From Niastella sp. (GTDB lineage Bacteria; Bacteroidota; Bacteroidia; Chitinophagales; Chitinophagaceae), in assembly GCA_016710595.1 (NCBI GenBank), contig JADJVM010000005.1:186001-250000 (forward strand): a stretch of DNA of 64,000 nt, in the 5' to 3' direction. Shown here piece by piece: positions 33,012 through 43,023 of the stretch. The notes under the pieces are model-generated. The model was not told the DNA's origin, did not search any database, and was given only the letters and a program-made list of their open reading frames with translations. Within the stretch, counting starts at the first letter, position 1. Each line of letters opens with the position of its first letter. The position numbers and the translations under genes are program-made.

Positions 33012-33760
33012 TGCATCAAAAAAGTAAGCGCTGCAAATTCATCAATACTGATTTGCTCGGCACGCTTATTAAAAATATCCTGCTGAAGTACATCGGGCAT
33101 AAATAAGCTTTTAACGGCATTGCGCAAAGTTTTTCTCCGCTGATTAAAAGCTGTTTTCACCAATAGGATATATTTTTTATCTGATTTATAGGCTAATTGT
33201 TTTTCTTTTCGCCGTAACTTAATAACGCCACTCATTACTTTAGGTTCGGGCGTAAAAGAGGATGGAGGAACATCAAACAAATATTCAATATGGTAATAGG
33301 GTTGTATTAATGCACTTAATACCCCATAGGTTTTGCTACCGGGCGCTGCGGCGGCCCGTTGTGCTACTTCTTTTTGAAACATACCGATAATTACAGGTAG
33401 CTGGTCTTTCCACTCAAGGGCTTTAAATAAAATTTGAGAAGATATATTGTATGGAAAATTTCCAATAAGAATAAAGGACTCCTGAAAGGGCATTTCCATA
33501 TCTAAGAAATTTTGATGGATGATCTTATCTTTTAAAACCGGAAATTTTATATGCAGGTAGTCAACCTTTTCTGCATCTAACTCTACTGCTTTAAATTCAA
33601 TACCTGGTATGGATAATAAACTTTTAGTGAGGGCACCACCGCCGGGGCCAACTTCCAGCAAACGTGTAAATTTTTCTTGCTGAAGGGTTTTTACAATATT
33701 AGCAATGATGGATTCATCTTTAAGAAAATGTTGCCCCAAAGCTTTTTTGAGCGTGTACAT
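33008..33760 (-). CDS. rsmA: 16S rRNA (adenine(1518)-N(6)/adenine(1519)-N(6))-dimethyltransferase
   Basis: 250 residues from ATG at 33760 (MYTLKKALGQHFLKD); a GTG 12 codons upstream is unlikely because the family begins near KKxLGQHFL. The SAM motif is LLEVGPGGGALT and the catalytic motif is NFPYNIS. It dimethylates A1518 and A1519 in helix 45 of 16S rRNA, late in 30S assembly. The stop overlaps the start of the lipoprotein gene. A strong hairpin separates it from the giant gene upstream. Confidence 0.96.
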   Translation of the reverse strand: MYTLKKALGQHFLKDESIIANIVKTLQQEKFTRLLEVGPGGGALTKSLLSIPGIEFKAVELDAEKVDYLHIKFPVLKDKIIHQNFLDMEMPFQESFILIGNFPYNISSQILFKALEWKDQLPVIIGMFQKEVAQRAAAAPGSKTYGVLSALIQPYYHIEYLFDVPPSSFTPEPKVMSGVIKLRRKEKQLAYKSDKKYILLVKTAFNQRRKTLRNAVKSLFMPDVLQQDIFNKRAEQISIDEFAALTFLMQ

Positions 33761-33802
33761 ATTGCAATTTAATACATAAAAATGGGAGTAAAGCACAATA
33801 GA

Positions 33803-33828
33803 AAGGCGCTGCCCGGGGGCAGCGCCTT
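33803..33828 (-). terminator. Strong hairpin between the giant surface gene and rsmA
   Basis: A 12-bp perfect stem AAGGCGCTGCCC/GGGCAGCGCCTT with a 2-nt centre. Only a weak T stretch follows on either strand, so it may be a terminator for the 33855-39470 gene, a protective 3' stem-loop, or both. Confidence 0.5.
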
Positions 33829-33854
33829 ATCATTTTCCAGCACGGAACTAAATA

Positions 33855-36800
33855 TTATTCTGCACGCAAGATTAGTTTTTTTGTAAGCAGCGCATTTTCA
33901 AGCGCTACTTGTAAACTATAGGTTCCTTTTGCAAAACGGGCAAGATTTGAGATTTGAACATTGTTTGATCCTTTTTCAAATTTTTGTTTTTGCAATAACA
34001 CTACTTTTCCCAGGTTATCTATTAAGCGAATGGTACCTACAAATTGTTTTTCAGAAGCTACATGAATAATTACAAAATCATGTGCAGGGTTAGGGCTGAT
34101 GGTCATTTCAGCATGAGGTTTCAATAACCGAACAATGTCTATATTGCTGTATGTAACCTCACCGGTTTTAGCGGTAACCTTTATCCTGTAAAAAATAATA
34201 GTACTATAAATTTCAGTAATATTATCAACAGTATTGAATGATATACTTTCATTTACAGGTACTTCTGCATTGGATAAATAAACGCTCATGAAATTCACAT
34301 TATCTGTACTTCTTTGCACTTCTACTGAACCAATTTTTGCTGATGTTAAAATATTCCAGTTTAGTAACACCTGGTCATTTGTTTGAAGCGTAGCATTAAA
34401 GTTTAGCATTTGTACCGGTAGCACATACCCAATATACCTCCAGTCCCTATCCGTTTGTGCAGGATTAAATTTCTGTACTGTACATCTTGATCCCGGAACG
34501 GGGTCTCCGGAAGTGGAGCCACCATTGCCCATATTATACGATGTGCCTTTAAAATATTTTGTACTTACGTTTAGGGAATCAAAACGATCATCCAGCCCAT
34601 CATCATCAGCATCGGTGAGTAATAAAGTTACATTCTCATCACCCATCCCATTGAAATTATAATCATTCCCTTCATAAATATCCAATGCACCGTCATTATC
34701 AGTATCCAGGTCTTTGTAATCGGGTGTACCATCCCCATCTTTATCATAAGGAATGATTCCAGATCCACCATAGGTATTATTATATGGTGTAAGATCATAG
34801 GCATTATCAATACCATCGTTATCTATATCTAAATAAGTTGGCAATTTGTATCCGGCAGTACTTTGGCCTTCTATATTATCCGGGATACCATCATCATCAC
34901 TATCAATATCCAGGTAATCGGGTTTGCCCCTTCCATCAGTGTTTGTTAATACCAATGAAACCATATTGTTTACTGCAATACTCCATCCATCAGCCCCTTT
35001 AGCCCCATCAATAAAGCCGTTAAAATCTGTGTCGGGGAACCCTGCTTCTACTACGTCAACAATACCATCTCCGTCACTATCCAAATCATAGGGATTGGGG
35101 CGGCCATCACGGTCCATATTTTTTTCTGGATAGCTATCTGCTTTACCATCATTATTTACATCTGGCCCGGTATGCAATAATGCATTTGCCAGTAAAATAT
35201 TATCAGAAATACCATCACCGTTTACATCTACAAAACCATCAATGATACCATCATTATTTACGTCTGCACCAAATACTTCTACTACATCCGGTATGCCATC
35301 ATTATCACTGTCCCTGTCAATTGCGTTAGCAACACCGTCGCCATCCAGGTCAATGCTTCCCAATCCTACACCTGAATTATACGCCCCGGTATTATTATTA
35401 TCTACATTTTGGCTTAAGCCGTCATTATCCGTATCAGTATAATTATCAATTTTTCCATCTCCGTTTACATCTACACCACCCGCTTCCACTACATCAGGAA
35501 TGCCATCATTATCGCTATCCAGGTCAAGCATATTGATGATGCCATCAAGGTCCATATCAAAGCGATCATCCACGCCATCGCCATTTACATCTATCCTGCC
35601 GGGGAAATTAGTATCTAAGTAGTTGGGTATTCCATCTCCATCGCTATCGCCATCGGCCTGAAAATTATCATTGATAAAATCATTGTTATTATCAACAAAA
35701 CCAGGATATGCCGGGTCAAAAGCATTTATTATTCCATTTCCATTATGATCTGCAAAAGCAGCTGGCATATAGCTTTCTACATAATCAGGAATACCATCTT
35801 TGTCTTTATCAATATCACAAGAAATGAAGATGGTAACCGGAACGCAGGGAGTTACATTACAATCGCCGGTTGCCCGTACATAATAAGTAGTAGGTGTAGA
35901 AGGTGTAACCACTAGTGTTGGGTTAGTGCCTATAACAGTAGAACCACAGGAACCGGAGAACCATTCCCAGTTGGCATTTGTACCTAAGGTACCGCCTACC
36001 TGGCTTAATGTTACCGCTATACCAGCACAAATGTTGTCTTTATTTTTACTGGCACTCGTAGGATCTACAGAAGGATATTTTGCTACCAATAAAATAGCAG
36101 GCGAAGCAAAACGACAATTTGTATTTCCGATATTGCCAGTTGCCGCTACCAATACCCTATAATACTTTCCGGTATTGGCAAGTAATACAGGATTTATTAC
36201 ATAGGTAGCGGATGTAGCACCCCCTATATTTGCCCATGGCCCTGCCGCTGCAGGCGCTACCTGCCATTGATATTCTTTGGTACCAGGCAACGCAGCTGGA
36301 TCGCTTAAGCTACTGCTAAATGTTGCTGTTTGGCCAATACATCCCGATATTGTGTTGATATTTACTACCGGTGTAGGATCGCATGAGCCAAATTGTATAT
36401 CATCAATTACCACATCGTTACCACAACCTCCGGGCGCATCATTAATTAATTCAATAATTAGCTGTGTATAGGATGCGGGTGCCAGGAATCTTAAACCATA
36501 TTGTTGCCATGCACTTGTAGTAATATCGACCGTAGAGGTTTCTGTAATAATTAACCCGGAAACGCCTTCCCTAATTCTCATTTTGATACGAGGATACCGG
36601 AAGCCCCCAAATGCATTACAAACTGTTTCATAATTAGCATTACCTGGGAAGGCAGCATAAAATGAAAGTGAATATTGCTGATTGGCACAGGTACTTGTAT
36701 AAAATGATGCTTTATACATAGTAGTATTAGCGGCATCGGCATTTACCACCAGCATCCTGCCATTGGCATTACCCGTATGATCTGTTAAGTGAATGAAGTT

Positions 36801-39470
36801 TGCATTATTTGCATTGTAAGCATCATTTGTAATGGTATATCTTTCTGCAGGCAACGGTTGCGTAAGGGCCGAGGTATATAAACTAGTACCAGTAGCGAGG
36901 AATACAATAGGTGGTACCACAGGTGCGGGTATGACTGCTACCAAACCAGTACCTGCTCCAAATGTTTGTGTATATAATACATTCGTTAAGGTTAAACAGG
37001 GAGGTGTAATAGCAGGTACCGTTATTAATAAAGGTGTTGGTTGATCTTCGCCCACATCATCTGGTTTATCATTGCTATTCAAATCAGGGTTTGAACCATT
37101 GGTAGAAACATCTCTTAGGTTATCTCCAAATAAATTTACCGCCGTAGTAGTAGCTGAATTATTATATACGATACCAGGTAAAATATTTGATATCCTGCAT
37201 TTAATTTGTATGGTAATGGTATTTTGGCCGGGTATATTTGAAAGTGTACCGCCCGGCGTAAGTAAATTAAATTTACCAGCCGTTTTCCCATCAAAAGCAG
37301 CATTTGCTGTGATACCTGCCGGAGCTGTAAAGGATATAATGGAAGCGCTGATATTATTTGCCAGGCCATTTATATTATTTAAGGTATCATAAGCCTGTAC
37401 GTTGCTCACGGGTGTGCCACCAAAATTCTTTATCACTAATTCATACACTACATCATAAGTGTTACCTGACACATTGGTAACAGATACCAACTTTTTTGCA
37501 GCGCCGATACCTGTGGGGATATTCGTCATATCTGCCGAAGTAAAATTATCAGTGCTGGTAATGGTGTTTAATGCTCCAGTTAAGATATCAATTTCACGGT
37601 GAAAGCTATTACAAACTGAACTTGCACGAATACTACCTACTAATTTACCGCTAGCATAGGCAAGCCCTACCAGGTTATTGCCTGAACCAAAATTTAAAGT
37701 ATCAATAAAAGTAGCAACAAGTGGGTTAGCTGTTGCATAATCCTGCCAGTTTACGGTGAAATATTTATTATCAAAAACAGCAAGCATTTGTTTACCTGGC
37801 GTCATTACCACGTCTCCACTCTGACGATAAATATATCTTGGCCCAAAATTGATATGCCTGGATGGCCCTAAGGTATTTGTTGAGAAATCAACCTGTTGCA
37901 ATTCCATATCATATACACCTGAATTTCTGAACCAATAATCACCTAAATTATCATAAGCACGTATAAAACGGGCATTGGCACCTCCTGCATCGTAATAAGC
38001 AAATGCAGGATTACCGTCAGCAATAACCATAGAAGCATATTGACCCATATTACCGGATGTTTCAGGTGTTATTTCAGGCCCCCAGGCCGTACCATTTGCA
38101 TCGGTAGCTCTTATATATTTTATATCCTGGTTCGTTACATTATAATATCCTATTGCAGGGTTACCATTTACTGTTGTCAGGGTAGTATATTGGCCTGTAT
38201 TGCCTGTTGTTGCCAAAGATATTGGGCTACCCCAGGCTGTACCATTGGCATCATTAGCACGTACATAAAGTAAATCAGCATTTGCTACATTATAATAAGA
38301 AATAGCGGGGTTACCATTAATAACAGCCAATGAACTAAATTGACCGATATTACCAGCAGTTGTTACAGATAAAGGCGCCGACCATGCAGTACCTGAGGTA
38401 TTTGTTGCCAGGATATATCTTAAATCGCCATTGGTAGCATCATAATATGATATAGCGGGATTACCGCTCACAATTGCCATACTCGGATATTGACCTGTAG
38501 TTCCGCCTGCATCTAAAACTTGGGGCGCAGCCCAGGCTGTACCATTGGCATCAGTTGCCCTTACGTATTTTAGGTCTCCATTGCTGGCATCATAATAAGC
38601 AATTGCCGGGTTGCCATTTACAACAACCAAAGTTGCATATTGGCCTACATTGGTAGCTCCCGGAGGTTCATCTACTACTACAGGAGTACCCCAGGCTGTA
38701 CCATTGGCATCCGTTGCCCTTACATACATTAACCTTACATTGGTAACATCATAATAAGCAATTGCCGGGTTGCCATTCACTACCGCTAAAGAAGCATATT
38801 GGCCAATATTTCCTGTGGAAGTAACAGTTATCGGGTTCGTCCAGCTTACACCCCGTGCATCATTAGAGCGGCAATAACGAAGATCTCCGTTTGTTGCATT
38901 GTAATGTGCTGTTGCAGGCTTACCATTTACAATGGCAGCAGATAAATATTGACCTACAGTACCGGTAACATCATAACTAAATGCAGGAACGCCAGTGGTA
39001 TCCACAAAATTTATTTGATATCCATATCCTGTAGATGGATCGAACTCTATACCAGCTACCAATTGGTTGTCAAAAATCTGGTAGATGGGTAAAGCAGCTC
39101 CATTAGGACATACGGTAGGAAGCCAACGATACATATTGGTGGTGTACTGGCCACTGGATGCAGTAATTTGTGCAAAATATAAATAACCATCAAATTGATT
39201 AAACTGTATGGTTGCCAGGTTATCAGAAAACCCCGGACTGGCCAGGTTTGGTTTACAATTTGAACGATGACTTAATATATTGGTTAAGTCATTGTAATTA
39301 TAATATTTCAAAGAGTCCCGGTTGTTACTACAAGGTGAACCAATACCTACCGGTATTGATATAATAGCCGGTTGCGCAAAGGATACATTTGTTGCAAGCA
39401 GGCAGATAGCACACAACATAAGTATTACGAGCCTTTGAAAAGAATTTTTTGTTACCGAATTATTTTTCAT
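33855..39470 (-). CDS. 1871-residue type IX-secreted surface protein with seven tandem repeats and TSP3-like repeats
   Basis: Signal peptide at about 1-33 (ending VSFAQ). Residues 174 to about 515 hold seven copies of a roughly 50-residue repeat with cores GNPAIAYYD and ATDANGTAW. Then comes a DUF11-like beta domain (VVYELVIKNFGGTPVSNVQA), a MAM-like jelly-roll region, an Ig-like segment (EYQWQVAPAAAGPW), and about 420 residues of Asp-rich calcium-binding thrombospondin-type-3 repeats (DSDNDGIPDVVE and relatives). The end is a type IX sorting domain (ISPNPAHDFVIIHV to KKLILRAE). It is predicted to be exported by the T9SS and anchored or released at the cell surface; adhesion is inference. It follows the M1 peptidase gene by 34 bp. 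Confidence 0.88.
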   Translation of the reverse strand: MKNNSVTKNSFQRLVILMLCAICLLATNVSFAQPAIISIPVGIGSPCSNNRDSLKYYNYNDLTNILSHRSNCKPNLASPGFSDNLATIQFNQFDGYLYFAQITASSGQYTTNMYRWLPTVCPNGAALPIYQIFDNQLVAGIEFDPSTGYGYQINFVDTTGVPAFSYDVTGTVGQYLSAAIVNGKPATAHYNATNGDLRYCRSNDARGVSWTNPITVTSTGNIGQYASLAVVNGNPAIAYYDVTNVRLMYVRATDANGTAWGTPVVVDEPPGATNVGQYATLVVVNGNPAIAYYDASNGDLKYVRATDANGTAWAAPQVLDAGGTTGQYPSMAIVSGNPAISYYDATNGDLRYILATNTSGTAWSAPLSVTTAGNIGQFSSLAVINGNPAISYYNVANADLLYVRANDANGTAWGSPISLATTGNTGQYTTLTTVNGNPAIGYYNVTNQDIKYIRATDANGTAWGPEITPETSGNMGQYASMVIADGNPAFAYYDAGGANARFIRAYDNLGDYWFRNSGVYDMELQQVDFSTNTLGPSRHINFGPRYIYRQSGDVVMTPGKQMLAVFDNKYFTVNWQDYATANPLVATFIDTLNFGSGNNLVGLAYASGKLVGSIRASSVCNSFHREIDILTGALNTITSTDNFTSADMTNIPTGIGAAKKLVSVTNVSGNTYDVVYELVIKNFGGTPVSNVQAYDTLNNINGLANNISASIISFTAPAGITANAAFDGKTAGKFNLLTPGGTLSNIPGQNTITIQIKCRISNILPGIVYNNSATTTAVNLFGDNLRDVSTNGSNPDLNSNDKPDDVGEDQPTPLLITVPAITPPCLTLTNVLYTQTFGAGTGLVAVIPAPVVPPIVFLATGTSLYTSALTQPLPAERYTITNDAYNANNANFIHLTDHTGNANGRMLVVNADAANTTMYKASFYTSTCANQQYSLSFYAAFPGNANYETVCNAFGGFRYPRIKMRIREGVSGLIITETSTVDITTSAWQQYGLRFLAPASYTQLIIELINDAPGGCGNDVVIDDIQFGSCDPTPVVNINTISGCIGQTATFSSSLSDPAALPGTKEYQWQVAPAAAGPWANIGGATSATYVINPVLLANTGKYYRVLVAATGNIGNTNCRFASPAILLVAKYPSVDPTSASKNKDNICAGIAVTLSQVGGTLGTNANWEWFSGSCGSTVIGTNPTLVVTPSTPTTYYVRATGDCNVTPCVPVTIFISCDIDKDKDGIPDYVESYMPAAFADHNGNGIINAFDPAYPGFVDNNNDFINDNFQADGDSDGDGIPNYLDTNFPGRIDVNGDGVDDRFDMDLDGIINMLDLDSDNDGIPDVVEAGGVDVNGDGKIDNYTDTDNDGLSQNVDNNNTGAYNSGVGLGSIDLDGDGVANAIDRDSDNDGIPDVVEVFGADVNNDGIIDGFVDVNGDGISDNILLANALLHTGPDVNNDGKADSYPEKNMDRDGRPNPYDLDSDGDGIVDVVEAGFPDTDFNGFIDGAKGADGWSIAVNNMVSLVLTNTDGRGKPDYLDIDSDDDGIPDNIEGQSTAGYKLPTYLDIDNDGIDNAYDLTPYNNTYGGSGIIPYDKDGDGTPDYKDLDTDNDGALDIYEGNDYNFNGMGDENVTLLLTDADDDGLDDRFDSLNVSTKYFKGTSYNMGNGGSTSGDPVPGSRCTVQKFNPAQTDRDWRYIGYVLPVQMLNFNATLQTNDQVLLNWNILTSAKIGSVEVQRSTDNVNFMSVYLSNAEVPVNESISFNTVDNITEIYSTIIFYRIKVTAKTGEVTYSNIDIVRLLKPHAEMTISPNPAHDFVIIHVASEKQFVGTIRLIDNLGKVVLLQKQKFEKGSNNVQISNLARFAKGTYSLQVALENALLTKKLILRAE
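34570..35820 (-). repeat. Coding TSP3-type Asp-rich repeats
   Basis: About a dozen degenerate copies of D-x-D-x-D-G-x-x-D units, such as DSDNDGIPD, DVNGDGKID and DIDSDDDGIPD. Adjacent units share DNA stretches like ATCATTATC and ATACCATC. This is protein-level periodicity with calcium ligands, not a CRISPR or mobile array. Confidence 0.85.
37930..38951 (-). repeat. Seven tandem repeats of about 150 bp inside the giant gene
   Basis: Units of about 50 codons, each with a GNPAIAYYD-like core and a T-DANGTAW-like end. Near-identical DNA blocks such as CCAGGCTGTACCATTGGCAT recur at about 38231, 38531 and 38691, with a close variant at 38081. High identity between some units suggests recent duplication and possible copy-number variation. 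Confidence 0.85.
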
Positions 39471-39504
39471 AAACAGGATGTTTGTTAGGATATAAATGAT
39501 TAAG

Positions 39505-41874
39505 CTATCTGAGTACTATTATTTTCTCAACCATTTTATCTTTATTTTCATTTTCAATTTCTACATAATAAATACCATTTGCCAAATTGCTTACATCCAC
39601 TTTTAATTTACTATTAGACGAAATGTTTTTCCTTCCTTGTTTCATCATGAGTTGTCCCCTGGTATCTAAAATTTTTATTGTTACTAAACTGGCATTTAGT
39701 TCATTGCTGTTTATTAAAATAAAATCTTTTGCAGGGTTGGGCGCTATGGTATATAACGAGTTGTTTTTACTATTTATCACGATTGTTTTAGTATAAGAAC
39801 GGCTATCATTCCGGTCTATAATTTTGATCCTGTAATACAGGATACCTAAAGGAACATTATGATCGGTATAAGTGAATTCATTCATGCCATGTGGATCTAA
39901 TTGAGTTCCGATTTTATTAAAGTTGATACCATCATTACTTCTTTCTACCTCAAATGATGCATAATCATTTGCCTGGTTAATGTGAAGCAGCAGGTTTACA
40001 TCTTTATTTACTTTATTGCCCGAAAAATCAACGATACTTGTCGCTAGTGGTAATAGCGCTGCACTCTTTGTAAAAGTTCCAGTAGCTAATACTTCATAAT
40101 AATCATCAAAAGAAACCGAATTAGGAACAAATGAAAGTGGGAGCTGAATAGTAGTAGATCCATTTATTTGTACCACGCCATCATTTAAAAGTAACAGGGA
40201 TCCTTCTTTATCAAAAATCACAATCGTAGTATCTTTTGTAGGTGCAGTGGTTTTCCTAACTCTTACTACAATGGGTAAATCAAAATGAGAATTATAATTG
40301 CCGTATGTTGTTTGCGGCATTTTTAGAATCAAATTAGTTCCTGAATTATTCCATAATGCGCCACTATATTGTGCATATCCTCTTTTGGTAAGCCAATCAT
40401 CAAACATTTCAGAAAGGTCCAGGCTCGTCATTGCCTGCATGTGCCGTTGCATATCATCATTGCTGGCGTTTCCATATTTTAATAATGGGTCATTTTGATA
40501 ATTCTTTAAAGCCTGGAAAAATTTTGCATCTCCCAATGTTTTTCTAAGCATACTTACAAACATGGCCCCTCTCTCATACACATATACCGAAGGATTAAAA
40601 ATGGTCATAATATCAGCCGTATCATATTGTAAAATAGGCTCTGCCTGGTAACTGGCACTAGTAGCTGTTGATTTAATACTGCTTCTATAAGAAGAAACGG
40701 TAGTAGTTACATACGGATCCGGGGTTTTAAATTCCAGGTAAACCACTTCACTATACCTGGCAAAACTTTCATTGAGCCAGATATCTCGCCAGCTTCCACA
40801 AGTAACTGCAGCGCCAAACCATTGGTGGCCCAGTTCGTGCGCAATTACATCCCAATCATTTGTTGCATTATAAGTACTGGGGTTCATACCACTAAAAGTG
40901 TTATGCTCCATTCCGCCGCCAAAACCAAAACTATAATTACCATATTTTTCAGTTTTATAAGGATAATCTCCAAATTTATCGCTGAATACTGTAAGCATAT
41001 CCGCAGTTCTGTCAAGTGCTATCGCTGCGGAAGCAGTATTCCCTTCGGGGAATATTAAATTATATAACTCCATATTGGTACCTCCAATATTTACCAATGT
41101 AGGTGTTGATGGATATTGCACATAGTTTGCAACCCCCACTGCTACCTGGTAAGAAGAAATTGGATACCTATGTTTCCAGGTAGTAATTTTTGTATTTGGA
41201 TTGATGGTAACCTCACTGATTCTTTTACCATTTGCAGCAACCGTAAATGCACTCGGTGTACTTACAATAATATCTACTGAATCAGCTTTATCACTTACAT
41301 TTAAACTTTTACAAGGCCACCAGGTATAGGCAGAATAAGGTTCAGATAAAGTATAAATATAATTTTTAACCGGGGAACCATGTGTTGATTTTACAAAACC
41401 GGTTCCATTACTAAAACCGGGGGTAATAGGTGGTATGCCTTTATAATAAATTTTTACAGAATCTAAAGTTCCTGCATTTACAATAGTTGGGATAGATATC
41501 TTTAAGGTATCTGCTTGTTTCACCACACCGGAAGAAAGTTTCACAGATTTGTAAATAACAGAATCACATAATAACGCCGAAGCAAAATCTAGTGTAATTT
41601 TATTGAAATTAGGATTCAATGTTTTGAAGTACATGGTAACGGCTCCCTTTACATATTTTCCAATAGAGGTATCGGGGTTTAGCCTTAATTCTAACCGATA
41701 GTATTTTACATCATAATCTTCGCCATTGGTTAAATTATTTGATAGCTGCCCTACTTTAAATGCATGGTAGGCATTCATTTCACGTTCAACTAATTCATTG
41801 TGCTTGCTTGAATTTTGAGCAAAACCCAACTGGGCTGTAAAGATTAAGGAGATTACCAGTAATAAATTTTTCAT
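39505..41874 (-). CDS. M1-family zinc metallopeptidase with type IX sorting domain
   Basis: 789 residues from ATG at 41874 (MKNLLLVISLIFTAQLGFAQ is the signal peptide); an in-frame upstream ATG at 41967 would hide it. The M1 N-terminal beta domain is followed by the exopeptidase loop GGGMEHNTFSG and the zinc site HELGHQW (His346, Glu347, His350) with the downstream Glu in WLNESFARYSEV. The C-terminal 80 residues (IAPNPAKDFILINS to EKIIVLR) are a T9SS sorting domain. It is expected to remove N-terminal residues from peptides outside the outer membrane. It sits between the chaperone gene and the giant surface gene, same strand. Confidence 0.92.
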   Translation of the reverse strand: MKNLLLVISLIFTAQLGFAQNSSKHNELVEREMNAYHAFKVGQLSNNLTNGEDYDVKYYRLELRLNPDTSIGKYVKGAVTMYFKTLNPNFNKITLDFASALLCDSVIYKSVKLSSGVVKQADTLKISIPTIVNAGTLDSVKIYYKGIPPITPGFSNGTGFVKSTHGSPVKNYIYTLSEPYSAYTWWPCKSLNVSDKADSVDIIVSTPSAFTVAANGKRISEVTINPNTKITTWKHRYPISSYQVAVGVANYVQYPSTPTLVNIGGTNMELYNLIFPEGNTASAAIALDRTADMLTVFSDKFGDYPYKTEKYGNYSFGFGGGMEHNTFSGMNPSTYNATNDWDVIAHELGHQWFGAAVTCGSWRDIWLNESFARYSEVVYLEFKTPDPYVTTTVSSYRSSIKSTATSASYQAEPILQYDTADIMTIFNPSVYVYERGAMFVSMLRKTLGDAKFFQALKNYQNDPLLKYGNASNDDMQRHMQAMTSLDLSEMFDDWLTKRGYAQYSGALWNNSGTNLILKMPQTTYGNYNSHFDLPIVVRVRKTTAPTKDTTIVIFDKEGSLLLLNDGVVQINGSTTIQLPLSFVPNSVSFDDYYEVLATGTFTKSAALLPLATSIVDFSGNKVNKDVNLLLHINQANDYASFEVERSNDGINFNKIGTQLDPHGMNEFTYTDHNVPLGILYYRIKIIDRNDSRSYTKTIVINSKNNSLYTIAPNPAKDFILINSNELNASLVTIKILDTRGQLMMKQGRKNISSNSKLKVDVSNLANGIYYVEIENENKDKMVEKIIVLR

Positions 41875-42010
41875 TTTTGCTGAATTGTATTGGATTTTTA
41901 GGTATTTGAATATATATAACGTAATAATTTTTAAGATATTGTGATTATATATATCATTATGAATCAACTAATAATAGACAAACTGCAAGCTGGGATATAG
42001 GCGGTAATAA

Positions 42011-42028
42011 ATTGTTGTTGCCAACAAT
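42011..42028. promoter_or_regulatory. Inverted repeat between the chaperone and M1 peptidase genes
   Basis: ATTGTTG-TTGC-CAACAAT forms a 7-bp stem in the 205-bp gap. It could be a weak terminator for the chaperone gene or an operator. The rest of the gap is AT-rich with TATATATA runs. Confidence 0.3.
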
Positions 42029-42079
42029 TAGAAACAAGTATATATATTATATAAATTTATCTGTGATTATGAAATGCTT

Positions 42080-42913
42080 TTATAAGTTTATTTCAATTTC
42101 ACTCATCCTTTGATTTTTCCTGGTAGGATCAGTGAATTCTATATGAATAACACCTTTTGAAAAATCAATTCCGGGAATATTATTTAAAGGCAATGAGATG
42201 TTTCTAAATAGATTGGGTGTATATACAGCAACACCTCTCATTAATGCAATTTCAATTGGCTTTTCGCCGGGTAATACATAATTTACTTTTATATCACCAT
42301 AAATTGAGAAATTACCTGACCGGTTAATTTTAAATTGTATGGAAGGACCGGCTATAGTTCCGGCTTTTATAAATTTAGCCCCGGACAATGAAGCAGATAC
42401 ATTAGCTTCCCCAATATGAATGATAGTGGCAATAGAAATTCCATAAACCGGTTTTATGCTTACCGTAATACCCGTATCGTTATTGTTAACGGGTGAATCA
42501 TCACCCAGTGCTGTTTTATTTAAAACATTTTTAAAAAAGAGATGCGATCTGTATTCGCCGGGGGAAAGCTCATTTGATTTGATCATTTGTACTTTTACAG
42601 ATTGTGCTTCATGGGGAGCAAGTGTAACGGTTCGGGGGAAAAAACGAAGGTTTTTATTGGCAAATTTTTGTGTAGTATCCGTATCGGGGATGGAAGAAAA
42701 TATTCCATTTTCATCCATTTTAAATTGAACGAAAGATATATTATAAGTAGCGGTATCTTTTCCTATATTGGCCAGGTTTACTTCCTGTGTTCTTTGAGAA
42801 CCATCAAAGACCAATCGTTTAGGTGTGATCAGTAAATCGCCCTGGGCATTGGAATCTACAGCCACTAAGGCCAAAATTAATATGACGCAAATGCGTAATC
42901 GTAAATAAAACAT
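42080..42913 (-). CDS. PapD-like periplasmic (fimbrial-type) chaperone
   Basis: 277 residues with a signal peptide (about 1-23, ending DSNAQ). The mature protein looks like two Ig-like domains. Domain 1 begins LLITPKRLVFDGSQRTQEVNLANIG and contains FFPRTVTLAPHEAQSVKVQM, the pattern of PapD-type chaperones (strand A1, G1-strand region and conserved basic residue). Domain 2 (about 140-277) is less conserved and ends SEIEINL. Such chaperones cap pilin-like subunits and hand them to an usher. The neighbours, an usher-like protein and two DUF4402 proteins, support this strongly. Family assignment is by pattern and should be tested by structure prediction. Confidence 0.75.
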   Translation of the reverse strand: MFYLRLRICVILILALVAVDSNAQGDLLITPKRLVFDGSQRTQEVNLANIGKDTATYNISFVQFKMDENGIFSSIPDTDTTQKFANKNLRFFPRTVTLAPHEAQSVKVQMIKSNELSPGEYRSHLFFKNVLNKTALGDDSPVNNNDTGITVSIKPVYGISIATIIHIGEANVSASLSGAKFIKAGTIAGPSIQFKINRSGNFSIYGDIKVNYVLPGEKPIEIALMRGVAVYTPNLFRNISLPLNNIPGIDFSKGVIHIEFTDPTRKNQRMSEIEINL

Positions 42914-43023
42914 GTGTAAGGCAGGTTTTAATATTTATTAGAAAAAGCTACTTAGGGTATTCGCTATTAAGTAAGTAAAAAAATGAAACTGCATATAAAA
43001 ATATGCAGTTTCAGAAATAAAAA

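Noticed and set aside
34570..35820. Regularly repeated short DNA blocks that look like a CRISPR or minisatellite
   Set aside because: They are in one long open frame and encode Asp-rich calcium-binding repeats; repeats are degenerate and there are no unique spacers.
40900..40935. Inactive M1 peptidase because the exopeptidase loop reads GGMEH rather than GAMEN
   Set aside because: The variant is common in Bacteroidota M1 proteins as I recall them, and the zinc site and downstream Glu are intact.
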